Below are positions 5,773 to 6,230 of a DNA stretch of 6,230 nucleotides, piece after piece. Each line of letters begins with the position of its first letter. Position 1 is the first letter of the stretch. Origin of the DNA: Paracoccaceae bacterium (GTDB lineage: Bacteria; Pseudomonadota; Alphaproteobacteria; Rhodobacterales; Rhodobacteraceae). The position numbers and the translations under genes are program-made. Under the pieces are notes generated by a model that was given only the letters and a program-made list of their open reading frames with translations, was not told where the DNA came from and searched no databases. Where the stretch lies: contig SKMI01000176.1 of the NCBI GenBank assembly GCA_007121115.1, positions 1 to 6,230 on the forward strand, in the 5' to 3' direction.

Positions 5773-5813
5773 CCGGCCCCCTGCGCGCGCCGCCTACCAG
5801 TGGCCGGTGTTTT
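5772..5813 (+). terminator. Possible terminator at the ATPase 3' end
   Basis: ACCGGCC (5772-5778) and GGCCGGT (5802-5808) are a perfect 7-bp inverted repeat beginning at the ATPase stop codon, followed by GTTTTCC. The loop of 23 nt is long, and the right arm lies inside the last codons of the convergent gloA. It is plausible as a plus-strand terminator but weaker than the one after pgi. Confidence 0.45.
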
Positions 5814-6216
5814 CCATGCTGGCCCAGGGTTCCTGCGACGGCAGCGGATCGCCCGCCTGCAGCAGTTCGATCGAGATATTGTCCGGTGAACGCACGAAGG
5901 CCATGCGCCCGTCGCGCGGGGGACGGTTGATGGTCACGCCATTGTCCATGAGTTCCTGACACTTGGCGTAGATGTCATCGACCGCATAGGCGATATGGCC
6001 GAAGTGGCGGCTGTCCGAGGGCAGGGCATCGTCGCCGTCCCAGTTCCAGGTCAGTTCGATGGGACATTCGGGCTGGCCCGGCGGGGCCATGAATACCAGC
6101 GTGAAGCGCCCGCCCTCGCTTTCGTGGCGGCGCGTTTCCTCCAGCCCCAGCAGGCGGTAGAAGGCCATCGAACGGTCCAGATCCTTCACCCGGACCATGG
6201 TGTGCAGATATTTCAT
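5794..6216 (-). CDS. gloA: Lactoylglutathione lyase (glyoxalase I)
   Basis: A 140-residue cytoplasmic metalloenzyme that turns the hemithioacetal of methylglyoxal and glutathione into S-lactoylglutathione, removing a toxic by-product of glycolysis. The metal ligands of the E. coli enzyme (H5, E56, H74, E122) map to H5 in MKYLHTMVRV, E54 in CPIELTWNW, H74 in HFGHIAYAVDD and E117 in ISIELLQ, so all four are present in order. The two beta-alpha-beta-beta-beta modules of the vicinal-oxygen-chelate fold are roughly 3-58 and 71-120. The length fits the short bacterial, Ni-type class, which lacks the N-terminal extension of eukaryotic enzymes; metal preference is inferred from this class. The start at 6216 is supported by a GAGGA ribosome-binding site at 6221-6225. 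It converges on the ATPase gene with 21 bp between stop codons, and nothing suggests a functional link with that gene. Confidence 0.96.
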   Translation of the reverse strand: MKYLHTMVRVKDLDRSMAFYRLLGLEETRRHESEGGRFTLVFMAPPGQPECPIELTWNWDGDDALPSDSRHFGHIAYAVDDIYAKCQELMDNGVTINRPPRDGRMAFVRSPDNISIELLQAGDPLPSQEPWASMENTGHW

Positions 6217-6230
6217 CGCATCCTCGCAGC

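Overview
The window is GC-rich (roughly two thirds G+C in the genes). Its gene content and protein signatures fit an alphaproteobacterium, most likely a member of the Rhodobacterales (Roseobacter/Paracoccaceae type). This is judged from protein character and the divergent metF/metR arrangement; no search was run. It holds seven protein-coding genes, one of them cut by the left edge. I see no tRNA, rRNA, CRISPR array, insertion sequence or integrase.

Left block (1-2909), core metabolism. The 5' end of metF (methylenetetrahydrofolate reductase) runs leftwards out of the window. It is divergent from metR, a LysR-type regulator that matches the homocysteine-responsive MetR subfamily closely. The 93 bp between them carry a near-consensus MetR box. 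Downstream of metR on the same strand is a complete pgi (glucose-6-phosphate isomerase) with a strong ribosome-binding site.

Middle block (2910-4448), minus strand. A perfect 10-bp hairpin with a second nested stem separates pgi from a convergent rhomboid intramembrane protease gene. Upstream of the rhomboid, in the same direction and possibly the same transcript, is a polyprenyl-phosphate sugar phosphotransferase of the ExoY/WcaJ/PssA type, which would start exopolysaccharide synthesis.

Intergenic block (4449-4920). About 470 bp without a convincing gene, markedly AT-rich in its centre (about 40% G+C at 4541-4680 by hand count). It contains four copies of TTCAGG/CCTGAA, a UUCG-loop hairpin, a near-perfect direct repeat and a TTGAATTCAA palindrome. 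It is the shared upstream region of two divergent genes and the part least explained by known features.

Right block (4921-6216). An ExeA/GspA-like AAA+ ATPase resembling those in exosortase/PEP-CTERM exopolysaccharide loci points right. A convergent glyoxalase I (gloA) follows, and an inverted repeat lies between the two stop codons.

The most interesting inference is that the sugar phosphotransferase (with rhomboid) and the AAA+ ATPase form a divergent, co-regulated surface-polysaccharide module driven from the AT-rich region. The flanking genes are ordinary housekeeping genes. I do not see a clearly undescribed system; the module is a hypothesis.
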